Shown here: positions 9,867-18,864 of the stretch, piece after piece | Numbering within the stretch: the first letter of the stretch is position 1 | How the letters are laid out: every line of letters starts with the position of its first letter | NCBI RefSeq assembly: GCF_900116625.1 | Contig: NZ_FPBE01000005.1 | Coordinates: 62,001 to 126,000 of the forward strand | DNA length: 64,000 nt | DNA from: Idiomarina abyssalis | GTDB taxonomy: Bacteria; Pseudomonadota; Gammaproteobacteria; Enterobacterales; Alteromonadaceae | Direction of reading: 5' to 3' | Notes under the pieces: model-generated | What the model was told of the DNA's origin: nothing | Seen by the model: the letters and a program-made list of their open reading frames with translations, nothing else | Database searches by the model: none | Translations under genes and position numbers: made by a program

Positions 9867-10306
9867 CTCCCCGCAAGTAACCGATCTAAATGGTCAGCAA
9901 AATTTTTGCGATCAACGTTGGTTAAAGGCGGAGGGCCTCCCGACTGAATGCCGCTGCTTCGCATGGTGTCCATAAAGTCGCGTATATTGAGACGCTGACG
10001 AATATTGTCCGGCGTAAATAGTTCGCCTCGGGAGCTCAGAGCTTTTGCACCTTTCTCGATAACTTCTGCCGCCAGAGGAATATCGCTGGTTATCACCAGG
10101 TCGCCGGCTTCACAGCGACGGACAATTTCATGATCAGCCACATCAAAACCACTGCCTACCTGAACCATATGGATAAACTTCGATTTTGGTGTCTGAATAC
10201 GCTGGTTTGCGATTAAATAAAGGTGTAGCTGCTTACGCTGCGCCGCTCGAAACAGAATCTCTCTTATAGCCAGTGGGCAGGCATCGGCATCAATAAATAA
10301 AGTCAT
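9863..10306 (-). CDS. YaiI/YqxD family protein (UPF0178, DUF188)
   Basis: A 147-residue protein of the conserved YaiI/YqxD family, which has a PIN-like fold. The diagnostic opening FIDADACP, the [20 protein letters not shown] block and the [10 protein letters not shown] and GPPP motifs are present. Family function is not established; a nuclease role has been proposed from the fold. It is co-transcribed with the overlapping diguanylate cyclase gene and diverges from the peroxiredoxin gene. Confidence 0.93.
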   Translation of the reverse strand: MTLFIDADACPLAIREILFRAAQRKQLHLYLIANQRIQTPKSKFIHMVQVGSGFDVADHEIVRRCEAGDLVITSDIPLAAEVIEKGAKALSSRGELFTPDNIRQRLNIRDFMDTMRSSGIQSGGPPPLTNVDRKNFADHLDRLLAGS

Positions 10307-10436
10307 TACTAATAATCCATGAGTCTATATTAGAGTAAATGGTTCTAAGTCTATTACCTTGTAATGCGTTTACTAAGCTACTATTATTTAGTTGTTACGA
10401 ATAAAGGTTATCAACAATGACTCCAGGAGTAACTTT

Positions 10437-11066
10437 ATGACATTACGTATTGGCGATACTGCACCAGACTTTACCATTGATACCACTCAGGGTTCGATAA
10501 AATTTCATGACTGGGCGAAAGGTTCCTGGGTATTCTTTTTCAGTCACCCGGCTGACTACACACCTGTTTGCACCACCGAAATGGGAAGAACAGCACAACT
10601 GGCCCCGGAATTTGAAAAGCGCAATGTCAAACCGCTGGGACTCTCCACTGACACTGTTGAAGCGCACAAAGGCTGGATTGAGGATGTAAACGACACTCAA
10701 AGCACCGTCTTAGAGTTTCCTATTGTAGCGGATAAAGAGCGTAAAGTTGCCGAACTCTACGACATGATCCACCCAAACGAGAGCGCAACCGCTACTGTAC
10801 GTTCAGTTTTCATCATCGACCCCAACCAGAAGGTTCGGCTTATCATGACTTATCCCATGACGGTAGGTCGTAACTTTAATGAAATTTTACGTGTTATTGA
10901 TGCGCTGCAAACGACCGATCGCGAAGAAGTTGCCTGTCCGGCGGACTGGGTTCCTGGCGACTCAGTTATCATTCGCCCGACAGTAAGCGATGAAGACGCA
11001 AAACAGAAGTTTCCGCAAGGTTGGAAAACGCTGCGCCCATACTTACGTCTGACCGATATCAAATAG
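10437..11066 (+). CDS. 1-Cys peroxiredoxin (Prx6 type)
   Basis: A 209-residue thiol peroxidase of the AhpC/TSA superfamily. The peroxidatic cysteine is Cys45 in the motif PVCTTE. The long C-terminal arm with CPADWVPGDSVI and GWKTLRPYLR is typical of the Prx6 subgroup, which reduces hydrogen peroxide and organic hydroperoxides with an external thiol. I take the ATG at 10437 as the start because AGGAG lies 7 bases upstream; the longer in-frame TTG at 10392 has no ribosome-binding site and the extra residues are not family-like. The gene is monocistronic and converges with the LOV-GGDEF-EAL gene two bases away. Confidence 0.94.
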   Translation: MTLRIGDTAPDFTIDTTQGSIKFHDWAKGSWVFFFSHPADYTPVCTTEMGRTAQLAPEFEKRNVKPLGLSTDTVEAHKGWIEDVNDTQSTVLEFPIVADKERKVAELYDMIHPNESATATVRSVFIIDPNQKVRLIMTYPMTVGRNFNEILRVIDALQTTDREEVACPADWVPGDSVIIRPTVSDEDAKQKFPQGWKTLRPYLRLTDIK

Positions 11067-11068
11067 CT

Positions 11069-13744
11069 TTAACTTTCGTTTTCGAGAGACTGCTGGCGTT
11101 CTGCCCACACGAGTAGTTCGCCCAGCGGTTTCGGTTTACAGAATAAAAAGCCCTGCATTAATGGACACCCGTGTTCGACCAGATAGCGGTATTCGTTTTC
11201 AGTTTCGACACCCTCAGCAACCGTTTGTATGCCAAGGTGCTCGACCATATTTAAGATGCCACCCGTTATTGCAGCGTTATGTCTGTTATGGTCAATATTC
11301 TCAATAAAACTGCGATCAATCTTCAGTTTATTTACGGGCAGGACATTCAGGTAACGCAAACTGGCAAACCCGCTTCCAAAATCGTCAATAGCAACATCAA
11401 GGCCTAAATCGCGCAGGTGTTGTAAAAGTTCAGCAATACGCTGAGTGTCGTTAACCAGCACATTCTCTGTTATTTCAACGGTAATTTCACCCGGCTTTAT
11501 ATTAAATTCTTCGAGCACAGACTTGGTTTTACTAATAAAGTCGTCACGATAAAACTGAATGGGCGAAAAATTCACAGAAACAGTGTTAATACCGTAACGT
11601 TTCAGCTCACTTAAGTCTTGGCAGGCCTGTCTAAGAACCCATTCACTAATTTGGATGATCTGACCTGTACGCTCAGCAATCGGAATAAAGTCCGCTGGAG
11701 AAACGTAGCCTTTGGTTGGGTGGTGCCAGCGAATCAACGCTTCAGCCCCTGAAATTTGCCCTGTACTGGTCATGATGGGTTGATAAAACAGCTCAAATTG
11801 CTTCTTGGCCAGCGCTTCCTGAATTTGTGTCCGCAGAGCAACCTTGTAGCCCAGCCCCTCATCAAGCTTTTCGGAGTACCAACAAACTGCATTACCGCCG
11901 CGCTTCTTCGCTTCATACATTGCTACATCGGCGCGCTGAGTCAGTTCCATGGGATGCTTATATTGAATATCGTTTGCGGCAACGCCAATGGCTGCCGACA
12001 AGGAAACTTCAATCTCATCGATACGAAATGGTTCGTCGAAAATAGCTAATACTTCGGTACATAAAACATTAATCTGCTCTGCTGCCCCCATGCTTTGGAT
12101 AACAGCAACAAATTCATCTCCGCCAAAGCGGCAAATCAGGTTAGGTTCACGGATTACCTGCTGCAGACGCTGCGCAGTTTCAATTAACACCTCGTCACCA
12201 AGGTAGTGCCCTAAACTGTCATTTATCGGTTTAAACCCGTCCAAATCAATAAACAACACAAAAACGGCTTGGTTCGTGTCATTGGATACTAACTGTTGTA
12301 GTCGCTCTTCCATTGCACTTCGGTTGGCTAACTGCGTTAGACTGTCATGTGAGGCATAAAAAGCTAAAGCATCCTCTCTTTGGACTCGTTCCGTAATATC
12401 GCTTTGTAACCCAATAAAATGCGTTACTTTGTTATCCGGGCCCTTAACCGGTGCTATTAAGAGCTCATTCCAAAACATGCTTCCATCTTTGCGGTAGTTC
12501 CGAATAACACTTTTTATTTCCCGTTTTTCCTGCAAAGCTTTTCGAATCTCATTAATTACCTTTGGATCCGTGTCTGGGCCTTGCAGTATGTTGCAACTTA
12601 TCCCTTTCATTTCGGTAAGAGAGTAACCGCTCATTTTCTCAAAAGCGGGGTTCACATAAAGAACCGGGAAACCTTTTTTATTGGCTTCGCTAATAACGAC
12701 GCCATTAACACTGGCATGCACGCTACTTCGAAAAACTTTAAGTTTTGCCTCATTCGCGCGATGCTCAGTAACCTCTTTAGCGACACCATGCACCCCGGTA
12801 ACTTCGCCATCAATAATAATTGGGATATTGGTTATTGATAAGTCATGCAGTTGCCCCATTCTGTCCGCAACTTTAATTTCGTAAGATTGAGGGGTGCCCT
12901 TTTTTGCTGTTTCAAAGTACGTTAGCGTTCTTTCCCGCTCGGTTTCCGGAACCGCCAGCTCGTAATGCTGCCCCAGCAACTCTTCCTCACTAAGAAGTAA
13001 AAGCTCGCAACCTGCACGATTAACGCTGGTGAAGTTTCCGTTTAAATCCAATGTGAAAACTGAATCGGGGTTGTATGTAAATAAAGAGCGTTGATGTTGC
13101 TCTAAACGAACCTGCGCTTTTCGTTGCTCTTCTTGCTCGAGGATTAAGGCAACTAAGTCGCGGTTACGTACAATCAGTTCCAGCTCATCCCCGGTTGGCA
13201 CTCTCGGCTGGGCAAAGTAGATAGCGAAAGTTCCTATAACTTCACCCTCTGCAGCCCCAAAAATGGGGTGAGACCAACAAGCAGCTAAGCCGTACTGATT
13301 AATTAACGGCATGAACGCCTCAAAGCGCTTATCCTTCCTCATATCGGGAGCCAGAACGGGTTCACCGATGGCGGCTGCGGTACCGCAGCCGCCTGAACCA
13401 TCAGCAATTTCTAATCCGTTTAACGCGTTAGATAAGGAACGAGGTAAAGAAGCCGAGGCGGCCGTTGATAAGGTTTTATCGTCTTTATTTGCCACCATGA
13501 TAGAACACATGGCGCCATCAATCTGGGATTCAATTAAGTGACAAATACCCAGCAACCGGCTCTCAATATCCCGCTGCTGGGCCAGGGCATTAAACGTATT
13601 ATAATGAGCCTGAATTAACTGATTTAATCCCTGATACTTCTTATCCGCTCTTTTACGGACCACGCTGACAAAAACTGTCGCAGTAATCAGGAGCAGCACG
13701 ACTCCTGTCGCTATTTGACTGTAACTGAGTAAGTTATCTTGCAT
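11069..13744 (-). CDS. GAF-PAS-LOV-like-GGDEF-EAL protein, putative blue-light cyclic-di-GMP regulator
   Basis: An 891-residue protein with an N-terminal membrane helix (about 10-30), GAF domain (55-205), PAS domain (215-330), LOV-like PAS domain (336-455), GGDEF (GGDEF at 541-545) and EAL (668-670). The EAL set is complete: Glu668, Asn725, Glu757, Asp787-788, Lys807, Glu844 and Gln864, so phosphodiesterase activity is expected. The cyclase loop is intact, but the I-site reads REPN instead of RxxD. The third sensor domain matches LOV photoreceptors closely: Cys384 in GISCNILQGPDTDP, Asn416 in NYRKDG, Asn426 in MFWN and Gln447 in GLQ. Against the consensus GxNCRFLQ it has Ser for Asn, Asn for Arg and Ile for Phe around the cysteine, so photochemistry is probable but not certain. 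It is the last gene of a leftward run from hemH. Confidence 0.9.
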   Translation of the reverse strand: MQDNLLSYSQIATGVVLLLITATVFVSVVRKRADKKYQGLNQLIQAHYNTFNALAQQRDIESRLLGICHLIESQIDGAMCSIMVANKDDKTLSTAASASLPRSLSNALNGLEIADGSGGCGTAAAIGEPVLAPDMRKDKRFEAFMPLINQYGLAACWSHPIFGAAEGEVIGTFAIYFAQPRVPTGDELELIVRNRDLVALILEQEEQRKAQVRLEQHQRSLFTYNPDSVFTLDLNGNFTSVNRAGCELLLLSEEELLGQHYELAVPETERERTLTYFETAKKGTPQSYEIKVADRMGQLHDLSITNIPIIIDGEVTGVHGVAKEVTEHRANEAKLKVFRSSVHASVNGVVISEANKKGFPVLYVNPAFEKMSGYSLTEMKGISCNILQGPDTDPKVINEIRKALQEKREIKSVIRNYRKDGSMFWNELLIAPVKGPDNKVTHFIGLQSDITERVQREDALAFYASHDSLTQLANRSAMEERLQQLVSNDTNQAVFVLFIDLDGFKPINDSLGHYLGDEVLIETAQRLQQVIREPNLICRFGGDEFVAVIQSMGAAEQINVLCTEVLAIFDEPFRIDEIEVSLSAAIGVAANDIQYKHPMELTQRADVAMYEAKKRGGNAVCWYSEKLDEGLGYKVALRTQIQEALAKKQFELFYQPIMTSTGQISGAEALIRWHHPTKGYVSPADFIPIAERTGQIIQISEWVLRQACQDLSELKRYGINTVSVNFSPIQFYRDDFISKTKSVLEEFNIKPGEITVEITENVLVNDTQRIAELLQHLRDLGLDVAIDDFGSGFASLRYLNVLPVNKLKIDRSFIENIDHNRHNAAITGGILNMVEHLGIQTVAEGVETENEYRYLVEHGCPLMQGFLFCKPKPLGELLVWAERQQSLENES

Positions 13745-13770
13745 TAGTCCGCTGCATAATTGTTCCTGGC

Positions 13771-14310
13771 TTATTTAATTCGCTGCACTCTAAGCCGACG
13801 ATTTGAATCTTCTCGACCGAAGAAAAAGGAGTTCAACGCACCGCGCTCAATGTAATAGGTATCATCATCGTCCCAGGAAAAATAACCCCGGCTATCGATT
13901 TGCTTCCAAACCTGACCATTAGTCAGCTCAATTTGCCATTTCTTATAAGGGTCTTGCTTTTTGCTGGCAACTTCTACTTCTAACCTTTCAAGCGTATTAT
14001 TTTGACTACCTTTGTGCTCCATACCAAAGTTCTGCTCTGCGGCATTGTCGCTCCGCTTGCCCCGTTGCTTAGCCTTAGCTTTCATCTCTTCGGCCTTGCT
14101 TTGTCCTCGGGCTTTCATCTCTTCCGCTTTAGCTCTACCTTTAGCTTTTTCGTCCTGAGGTTCACCTTGCTGACGCTTGGCTAGGTTGTCATAGCACACC
14201 AAGCGCTCCAGTGAGTCTTCAATCGCCGAGCATTCCTTCATTGTTTCCTGTTGCGCTCCGGCCGTACCGGCAATAATGAATAACGTTGCGCCTAGTAGTT
14301 TTCTATACAT
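13771..14310 (-). CDS. Exported hypothetical protein with an 11-residue tandem repeat
   Basis: A 179-residue protein with a signal peptide ending around AGAQ (residue 20). It starts with a short two-cysteine motif, CSAIEDSLERLVCYD (Cys27, Cys39), seen at the start of several periplasmic proteins. A highly charged Lys/Glu/Arg stretch (about 45-85) follows, with two near-identical 11-residue units ending in KAEEMKA. The C-terminal domain contains ELTNGQVWKQIDSRGYF, an acidic WDDDD and a basic RRLRVQRIK. I cannot assign a function. It sits between a retropepsin-like protease and the LOV-GGDEF-EAL gene, with gaps of 21 and 26 bases. Confidence 0.8.
   Translation of the reverse strand: MYRKLLGATLFIIAGTAGAQQETMKECSAIEDSLERLVCYDNLAKRQQGEPQDEKAKGRAKAEEMKARGQSKAEEMKAKAKQRGKRSDNAAEQNFGMEHKGSQNNTLERLEVEVASKKQDPYKKWQIELTNGQVWKQIDSRGYFSWDDDDTYYIERGALNSFFFGREDSNRRLRVQRIK
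14074..14139 (-). repeat. Tandem 33-bp coding repeat
   Basis: Two adjacent 33-base units encode residues 58-68 and 69-79 of the hypothetical exported protein; each ends in KAEEMKA plus one basic residue. The copies differ at a few bases, so the duplication is not brand new. Confidence 0.7.
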
Positions 14311-14331
14311 ACATCCGTCCTGCTCTAATTT

Positions 14332-14835
14332 TTAATAACGTAAAGTAAGAGTATCGCCTTTCTGCATTAACTCAAATTCTTTCAATGCACTCATGCCCAA
14401 AAGTATGACATCGCCGTCCATCCCGGGTGTAATTGAAGCAGCAACATTGCTCAACTGAATATCACCCAGCTGCAAACGATCAATTTCTGTACGGTATGTT
14501 ATAACACGTCCATTGGCGGTTTGGGACATTCCCTGACGCCCCTTACGAAGTCCGAGCTTTTGCGCTAAACCTTCGGGAATAGCGACCAGGGTAGCTCCGG
14601 TATCTAATAAAAATGTCACCGACTGCCCGTTAACCTTTCCCCGGGCTACGTAATGGCCCATACGGTTTTGCTCCAGCACCACTGTGACCTGCCCATTGCC
14701 TACATGACTTTGAACCTGAGAGTTAGGGTTAAATTGTTGCTGCAGTTTGTCTTCGAAAAACCAAACTAGCATGGCAAGAGCAAGCCCCCATGCAATAAAC
14801 ATGAAAGGCTTACCGAATGAATTCGTTCGAGCCAC
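14332..14835 (-). CDS. Retropepsin-like aspartic protease, membrane-anchored (TIGR02281 type)
   Basis: A 167-residue protein with one N-terminal membrane helix (about 10-27) and a single clan AA aspartic protease domain on the periplasmic side. The catalytic motif FLLDTGAT is at 76-82 (Asp78). It is followed by the LGMSALKEFEL flap-end block that closes retropepsin-like folds. The proteins work as homodimers. Substrate unknown. The gene follows the OsmC gene with a 2-base gap, so the two are probably co-translated. Confidence 0.88.
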   Translation of the reverse strand: MARTNSFGKPFMFIAWGLALAMLVWFFEDKLQQQFNPNSQVQSHVGNGQVTVVLEQNRMGHYVARGKVNGQSVTFLLDTGATLVAIPEGLAQKLGLRKGRQGMSQTANGRVITYRTEIDRLQLGDIQLSNVAASITPGMDGDVILLGMSALKEFELMQKGDTLTLRY

Positions 14836-14837
14836 TT

Positions 14838-15278
14838 TTATCCTTTTACTAATTTTCCGTCACTGTCTTCAACTTTGACATTGACATTAATACCGTTACG
14901 GACACTCTGAGTGACCACACAAAAGTCCTCAAACTGCTCCAAAGCTCTTTCAAGATGACTCAGCGTTGCCGAGGCATTTCCCAATTTTATATCGACGTCC
15001 ATACTGACAATACGCCAACGACCATCAACTCTGTCAAGATGCCCTTTAACTTTGGCACTTACTTTACCCGGTTCGTCTTTAAACTTACGCAAAGCAAACA
15101 TTAAGCTAGCGGCTAGACAGTTAGCCACTGACGCAGCCAAAATACGAGAGGGATTTGGACCCTGACCTTCTCCTAGCGGCTCTGGCTCATCTGAAACAAG
15201 CTCACCATAACTACCAAAGTCGACAAGAAACTTATAATTATCAACCAGTTCCATTGAAACAGAAAATTCTTTTTCCAT
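14838..15278 (-). CDS. OsmC/Ohr family protein
   Basis: A 146-residue OsmC-type protein. The two conserved cysteines are Cys54 (SVANCLAASL) and Cys120 (FEDFCVVTQSVRNGI), the thiol pair used by Ohr and OsmC peroxidases to reduce organic hydroperoxides. I set the start at the ATG at 15278 because GAGGAG lies just upstream and the ferrochelatase stop is only 10 bases away. An upstream in-frame start at 15326 would add 16 non-family residues overlapping hemH. Confidence 0.9.
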   Translation of the reverse strand: MEKEFSVSMELVDNYKFLVDFGSYGELVSDEPEPLGEGQGPNPSRILAASVANCLAASLMFALRKFKDEPGKVSAKVKGHLDRVDGRWRIVSMDVDIKLGNASATLSHLERALEQFEDFCVVTQSVRNGINVNVKVEDSDGKLVKG

Positions 15279-15288
15279 GCTTCTCTCC

Positions 15289-16383
15289 TCAGTTATCGTA
15301 GGGCAAGCCTTGCTTCTTAACTTCATCAGCTCTTTGCTGGCGCAGTTCAGAAACGTCTTCTACTGACCACCCCTGCAAGTTGCTTTCGATAAGCTGTGCC
15401 AGCGCATTAATATGCTCACTTTCGGCATTTAGTGCCGATATATATTCGTACCGTTCACCACCGCTTTCCATAAAGTATTCACGATTCTCCTGGCCAATTT
15501 CTTCAACCGTCTCTAAACAGTCAGAAGAGAACCCCGGACAAAATACCTGAACAGACTTAATGCCTTTTCCGGGAAGCGCTTTCATCGTCATATCAGTATA
15601 TGGCTGCAGCCACTCCTCGCGACCAAAACGTGACTGGAATGTGGTCAGGTATTCTTCCTCACCAAGTCCCAGACGCTCAGCCAGTAAACGCGAGGTTTTG
15701 TAGCACTCACAGTGGTAAGGGTCGCCATTTTTCAAATAGCGTAACGGAATACCATGGTAGGAAAAAAGCAATTTATCTGTGCGTCCGTATTGTTCCCAGT
15801 GCCTCTCAATACGCTCTGCTGCTGCTTCAATAAACGGCGGAAAGTCATGGTAATGAGTAATAAAGCGAAGCTCAGGTAACCAGCGTCGTTTAGTAAAATC
15901 TTTTGCCAGAGCATCAAAAGTCGAGGCTGTAGTAGACGCTGAATACTGCGGATACAAAGGCAGAACCAGTAATTTCCGTACCCCTTTTTGCATCATATTC
16001 TCGACCACATCACCCAACGCCGGATTCCCATAGCGCATGGCAAAGTCGACGACAATATTGTCGCCCCAGGTTTCCTTCAGTTTTTTCTCAATAGCAGCGG
16101 CTTGATCCTGAGTATGAAAAAGCAACGGCGAGCCGCGTTCTGTCCAAACAGTTTCATAAGCCTCGGCTGAACGTTTCGGACGAAATCGAAGGATCACGCC
16201 GTTTAATATGAAGTACCAAAGCAGGCGAGGAACCTCAACCACCCTTGGGTCAGACAGGAACTCTTTTAAATAAGGCTTGAGCGCGCCCTTCGTTGGAGCT
16301 TCAGGAGTGCCCAAGTTAGTCACCAGCACCCCTATTTTATCTGCCTGTCCATGAGAAAAAGCAGGGCTTCCTCGATATTTCAT
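15289..16383 (-). CDS. hemH: Ferrochelatase
   Basis: A 364-residue enzyme that inserts ferrous iron into protoporphyrin IX, the last step of heme synthesis. The opening GVLVTNLGTPEAPT, the SYHGIPLRY block with catalytic His210 and the C-terminal CPGFSSDCLETVEEIG with the conserved glutamate are all present. It heads a leftward run with the OsmC protein, aspartic protease, hypothetical protein and LOV-GGDEF-EAL gene. A purine-rich AAGGTAAC precedes the ATG. It is likely a peripheral inner-membrane protein. Confidence 0.96.
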   Translation of the reverse strand: MKYRGSPAFSHGQADKIGVLVTNLGTPEAPTKGALKPYLKEFLSDPRVVEVPRLLWYFILNGVILRFRPKRSAEAYETVWTERGSPLLFHTQDQAAAIEKKLKETWGDNIVVDFAMRYGNPALGDVVENMMQKGVRKLLVLPLYPQYSASTTASTFDALAKDFTKRRWLPELRFITHYHDFPPFIEAAAERIERHWEQYGRTDKLLFSYHGIPLRYLKNGDPYHCECYKTSRLLAERLGLGEEEYLTTFQSRFGREEWLQPYTDMTMKALPGKGIKSVQVFCPGFSSDCLETVEEIGQENREYFMESGGERYEYISALNAESEHINALAQLIESNLQGWSVEDVSELRQQRADEVKKQGLPYDN

Positions 16384-16515
16384 TTTCAGTTACCTTTTAA
16401 CAATACGCTTAATGCAAAGTTTACGTAAGTTTTAACGGCTTCGATCCCTATTTGCAAAGAAATAACGCTACACTAAACCGATAAATACTATCGAAATTAA
16501 TAAATTGACGCACCA

Positions 16516-17100
16516 ATGACAGAAAACACAAAGACGCAGCAATGGTATCAGAAACTTGCCAGTTCCCCTCATGCTCTGGTACTTCTCTTTTTTCTTTCTG
16601 CTATGGAAGCAACCTTACTCCCCATTGCTTTAGAGTTAGTACTCGTACCTTACATGGTGCTTGAGCGCAAACGCATCTGGCTAGTAGCCTCGGTTGCTTT
16701 AGCTGGCTTCATGGCAGGTGCCGTTGGCGGTTACTACATTGGCTTTGCGCTGTTCGACACTGCGGGCGAATGGTTTATTAGCTACTTGTCCATTCAGGAC
16801 TATTATCAAGAGTTTCAGGAAACACTAAAAGAAGACGGCTTTGTCGCGATTTTCTTAGTTGGTGTGACTCCGGTCCCCTTCCAGGTTGCCATGCTGGCTG
16901 CCGGAGCTGGCGACTACCCACTTTCTCTGTTTTTATTCGCCGCAGGTGCAGCGCGCGCTTTAAGATATTATGTATTAGCGCTTATCGTTTTGTGGTTAGG
17001 GCCTTATACTGAGCGCTTATGGGGTAAGTACGCAGGTCCTGTCGGCTGGTCAATTCTGATTCTGGCAGGAACTATGTTATTACTGACGCAATTTCTGTAA
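16516..17100 (+). CDS. YqaA/VTT-domain small inner-membrane protein
   Basis: A 194-residue polytopic membrane protein with about five hydrophobic segments. It resembles the YqaA branch of the DedA/VTT (SNARE-associated) superfamily: an early conserved Glu in SAMEATLLPIALE, a re-entrant-like GGYYIGF, and the later VGVTPVPFQVAMLAAGAG with conserved prolines. DedA-type proteins are linked to lipid-carrier and membrane homeostasis; the specific role of YqaA is unclear. The CNNM-type gene follows after 15 bases, suggesting co-transcription. No strong ribosome-binding site is visible. Confidence 0.85.
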   Translation: MTENTKTQQWYQKLASSPHALVLLFFLSAMEATLLPIALELVLVPYMVLERKRIWLVASVALAGFMAGAVGGYYIGFALFDTAGEWFISYLSIQDYYQEFQETLKEDGFVAIFLVGVTPVPFQVAMLAAGAGDYPLSLFLFAAGAARALRYYVLALIVLWLGPYTERLWGKYAGPVGWSILILAGTMLLLTQFL

Positions 17101-17115
17101 GCATTTAGGGTACTA

Positions 17116-18162
17116 ATGTTTTTACTTATTGTTTTTGCCATCATTGCGGTGGGTGTTTCGTTCGTTTGTTCGGTTTTAGAAGCGGCTCTTTTATCGGTTA
17201 CGCCGAGTTATGTTGCACAATTAAAAGAGAGCAGGCCTAAAACCCATCAGCAATTACGCAAGCTAAAAGACTCTATTGATAAACCTCTCGCGGCTATACT
17301 AACACTCAATACGATAGCCCATACAGCCGGAGCAGCCGGTGTTGGCGCTCAAGTCGGAGTGGTTTTTGGTGATGGCTACCTGGGTGTCGCTTCAGCCGTT
17401 ATGACGCTGCTTATTTTGGTGTTATCTGAAATCATTCCTAAGACTATCGGAGCCAAGTTCTGGCGACCCATTGCACCTTCGCTTCCTCCCATACTTAACT
17501 TTATGATTTTATCACTTAAGCCTTTTATCTGGCTCTCTGATCAAATTACAAAACGTATTGGCAGCGGTGAAGCGGACATTGATGTTCGCTCGGAAATTAA
17601 GGCCATGGCAACTATTGGTCACGAAGAAAAAGCTTTAGACGATGACGAGCGCCGGGTAATTTTAAACATTCTTGATTTACATGAAATTCGCGTGCGTCAA
17701 GTAATGACACCTCGCACAGTCTGCGAGTCGATTAACCCGAGTTTAAGTATGCTGGAAGTCAGCGAGAAGATCCGCAAGTTACCTTTTTCACGCTACCCTG
17801 TTATTGACAGCGAAGAGGAACCTCAGGGCATCATTTTCCGAAGTGATGTTTTAGATGCTGACGAGTCAGACGCATTAAGTGACATTGTCCGCCCCGTGGA
17901 AATAGTAACAGAAACTGTGAGCGTGGAAGCACTAATGAGTCATCTCATCAAAGAGCGCCAGCATCTTGCTTTGGTTTACGACGAACACGGCAGTTGGCTC
18001 GGGCTCATTACTCTGGAAGATATTATCGAAACCATACTGGGCACGCCCATAATGGATGAAACCGATAACATTGCCAGCTTACGCCGCTATGCTCGCCAAC
18101 GCTGGGACAAAAGGCTCAAGCGCGACCCAAAGCAGGCGAAGAGCCAGCAAGGTAATGATTAA
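17116..18162 (+). CDS. CNNM/CorC-type membrane protein with CBS pair
   Basis: A 348-residue protein with an N-terminal DUF21 transmembrane domain (about 1-145, with conserved LSEIIPKTIGAKFW) followed by two CBS domains (about 195-310, e.g. RQVMTPRTVCESI and LGLITLEDIIETILG). CNNM/CorC-type proteins bind nucleotides through the CBS pair and handle magnesium or other divalent cations. No C-terminal CorC_HlyC domain is present. Its last 84 bases overlap, in antisense, the 3' end of the convergent TSUP permease gene. Confidence 0.9.
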   Translation: MFLLIVFAIIAVGVSFVCSVLEAALLSVTPSYVAQLKESRPKTHQQLRKLKDSIDKPLAAILTLNTIAHTAGAAGVGAQVGVVFGDGYLGVASAVMTLLILVLSEIIPKTIGAKFWRPIAPSLPPILNFMILSLKPFIWLSDQITKRIGSGEADIDVRSEIKAMATIGHEEKALDDDERRVILNILDLHEIRVRQVMTPRTVCESINPSLSMLEVSEKIRKLPFSRYPVIDSEEEPQGIIFRSDVLDADESDALSDIVRPVEIVTETVSVEALMSHLIKERQHLALVYDEHGSWLGLITLEDIIETILGTPIMDETDNIASLRRYARQRWDKRLKRDPKQAKSQQGND

Positions 18163-18837
18163 CCGAAACAATTGGTCAAAGCGTTGGTTGGTGATTTTTT
18201 TCAACCAATGCAGACCAACCCAGGTACCAACAAAGCCAGCGGCAATCATTGCCAGCACCAACGGCAGCCAATCCTGAAAGACAAAGCCTGCCATGCCAAA
18301 AACTAACGCTTTAGGGGCATGCTGCATGGTCATCACCGCAGAAAATGTCGCGACGGTTTGCAACCTTTCACTAAAACGAGCTTTTACAAAGGCCGCTACC
18401 AGCGGCCCTGACGCCCCGACAAATAGCGAGATAAAACCGGTTACCAAACCTCCGCCAACTAAGCCTGCCCGGCCGCGGAAGCTTTGCGGCAATTTAGGTC
18501 CCCAGGTCAGCCAGATTAAAAATAACGCGATGGTAATTTGCAAAAAATGCGTGGGAAGCTGAACCAGTAATAAACTACCAATAAAGGTTCCCAGCAAACC
18601 AAAAGGGACAAACCAAGCAACGGTAGGCCAGTGAATGTGCTTCCATGACAACCCGGTACGGCCCACATTAGACCCCATTTGCACCAATCCGTGTACCGGT
18701 ATCACTGCGCTCCCCGGCAAGACCAATGCCATCATACCTATCAATACTGCACCACCACCTGCACCAGCTACAGCTGTCAGTAGTGAGGTTGCGGCCGACA
18801 AAAGAACTAAACCAAAAAACAAAGCGTCGCTTACCAT
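18079..18837 (-). CDS. TSUP (TauE/SafE) family permease
   Basis: A 252-residue polytopic inner-membrane protein with about eight hydrophobic segments. It carries the TSUP hallmarks GAGGGAVLIG near the N-terminus and VGASGPLVAAF in the second half, the two pseudo-repeats of the fold. Members export or import sulfite, sulfoacetate, taurine-derived anions and other small organosulfur compounds. The substrate here is unknown. The 3' end runs 84 bases into the convergent CNNM-type gene, and the 5' end diverges from trhO. Confidence 0.88.
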   Translation of the reverse strand: MVSDALFFGLVLLSAATSLLTAVAGAGGGAVLIGMMALVLPGSAVIPVHGLVQMGSNVGRTGLSWKHIHWPTVAWFVPFGLLGTFIGSLLLVQLPTHFLQITIALFLIWLTWGPKLPQSFRGRAGLVGGGLVTGFISLFVGASGPLVAAFVKARFSERLQTVATFSAVMTMQHAPKALVFGMAGFVFQDWLPLVLAMIAAGFVGTWVGLHWLKKITNQRFDQLFRLIITLLALRLLWVALEPFVPALASIAA

Positions 18838-18864
18838 GGCTTTACTGCTCCCAGGAAACCTGAT

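Noticed and set aside
10392-10436. Longer start of the peroxiredoxin
   Set aside because: It is a TTG without ribosome-binding site, and AGGAG sits in front of the ATG at 10437.
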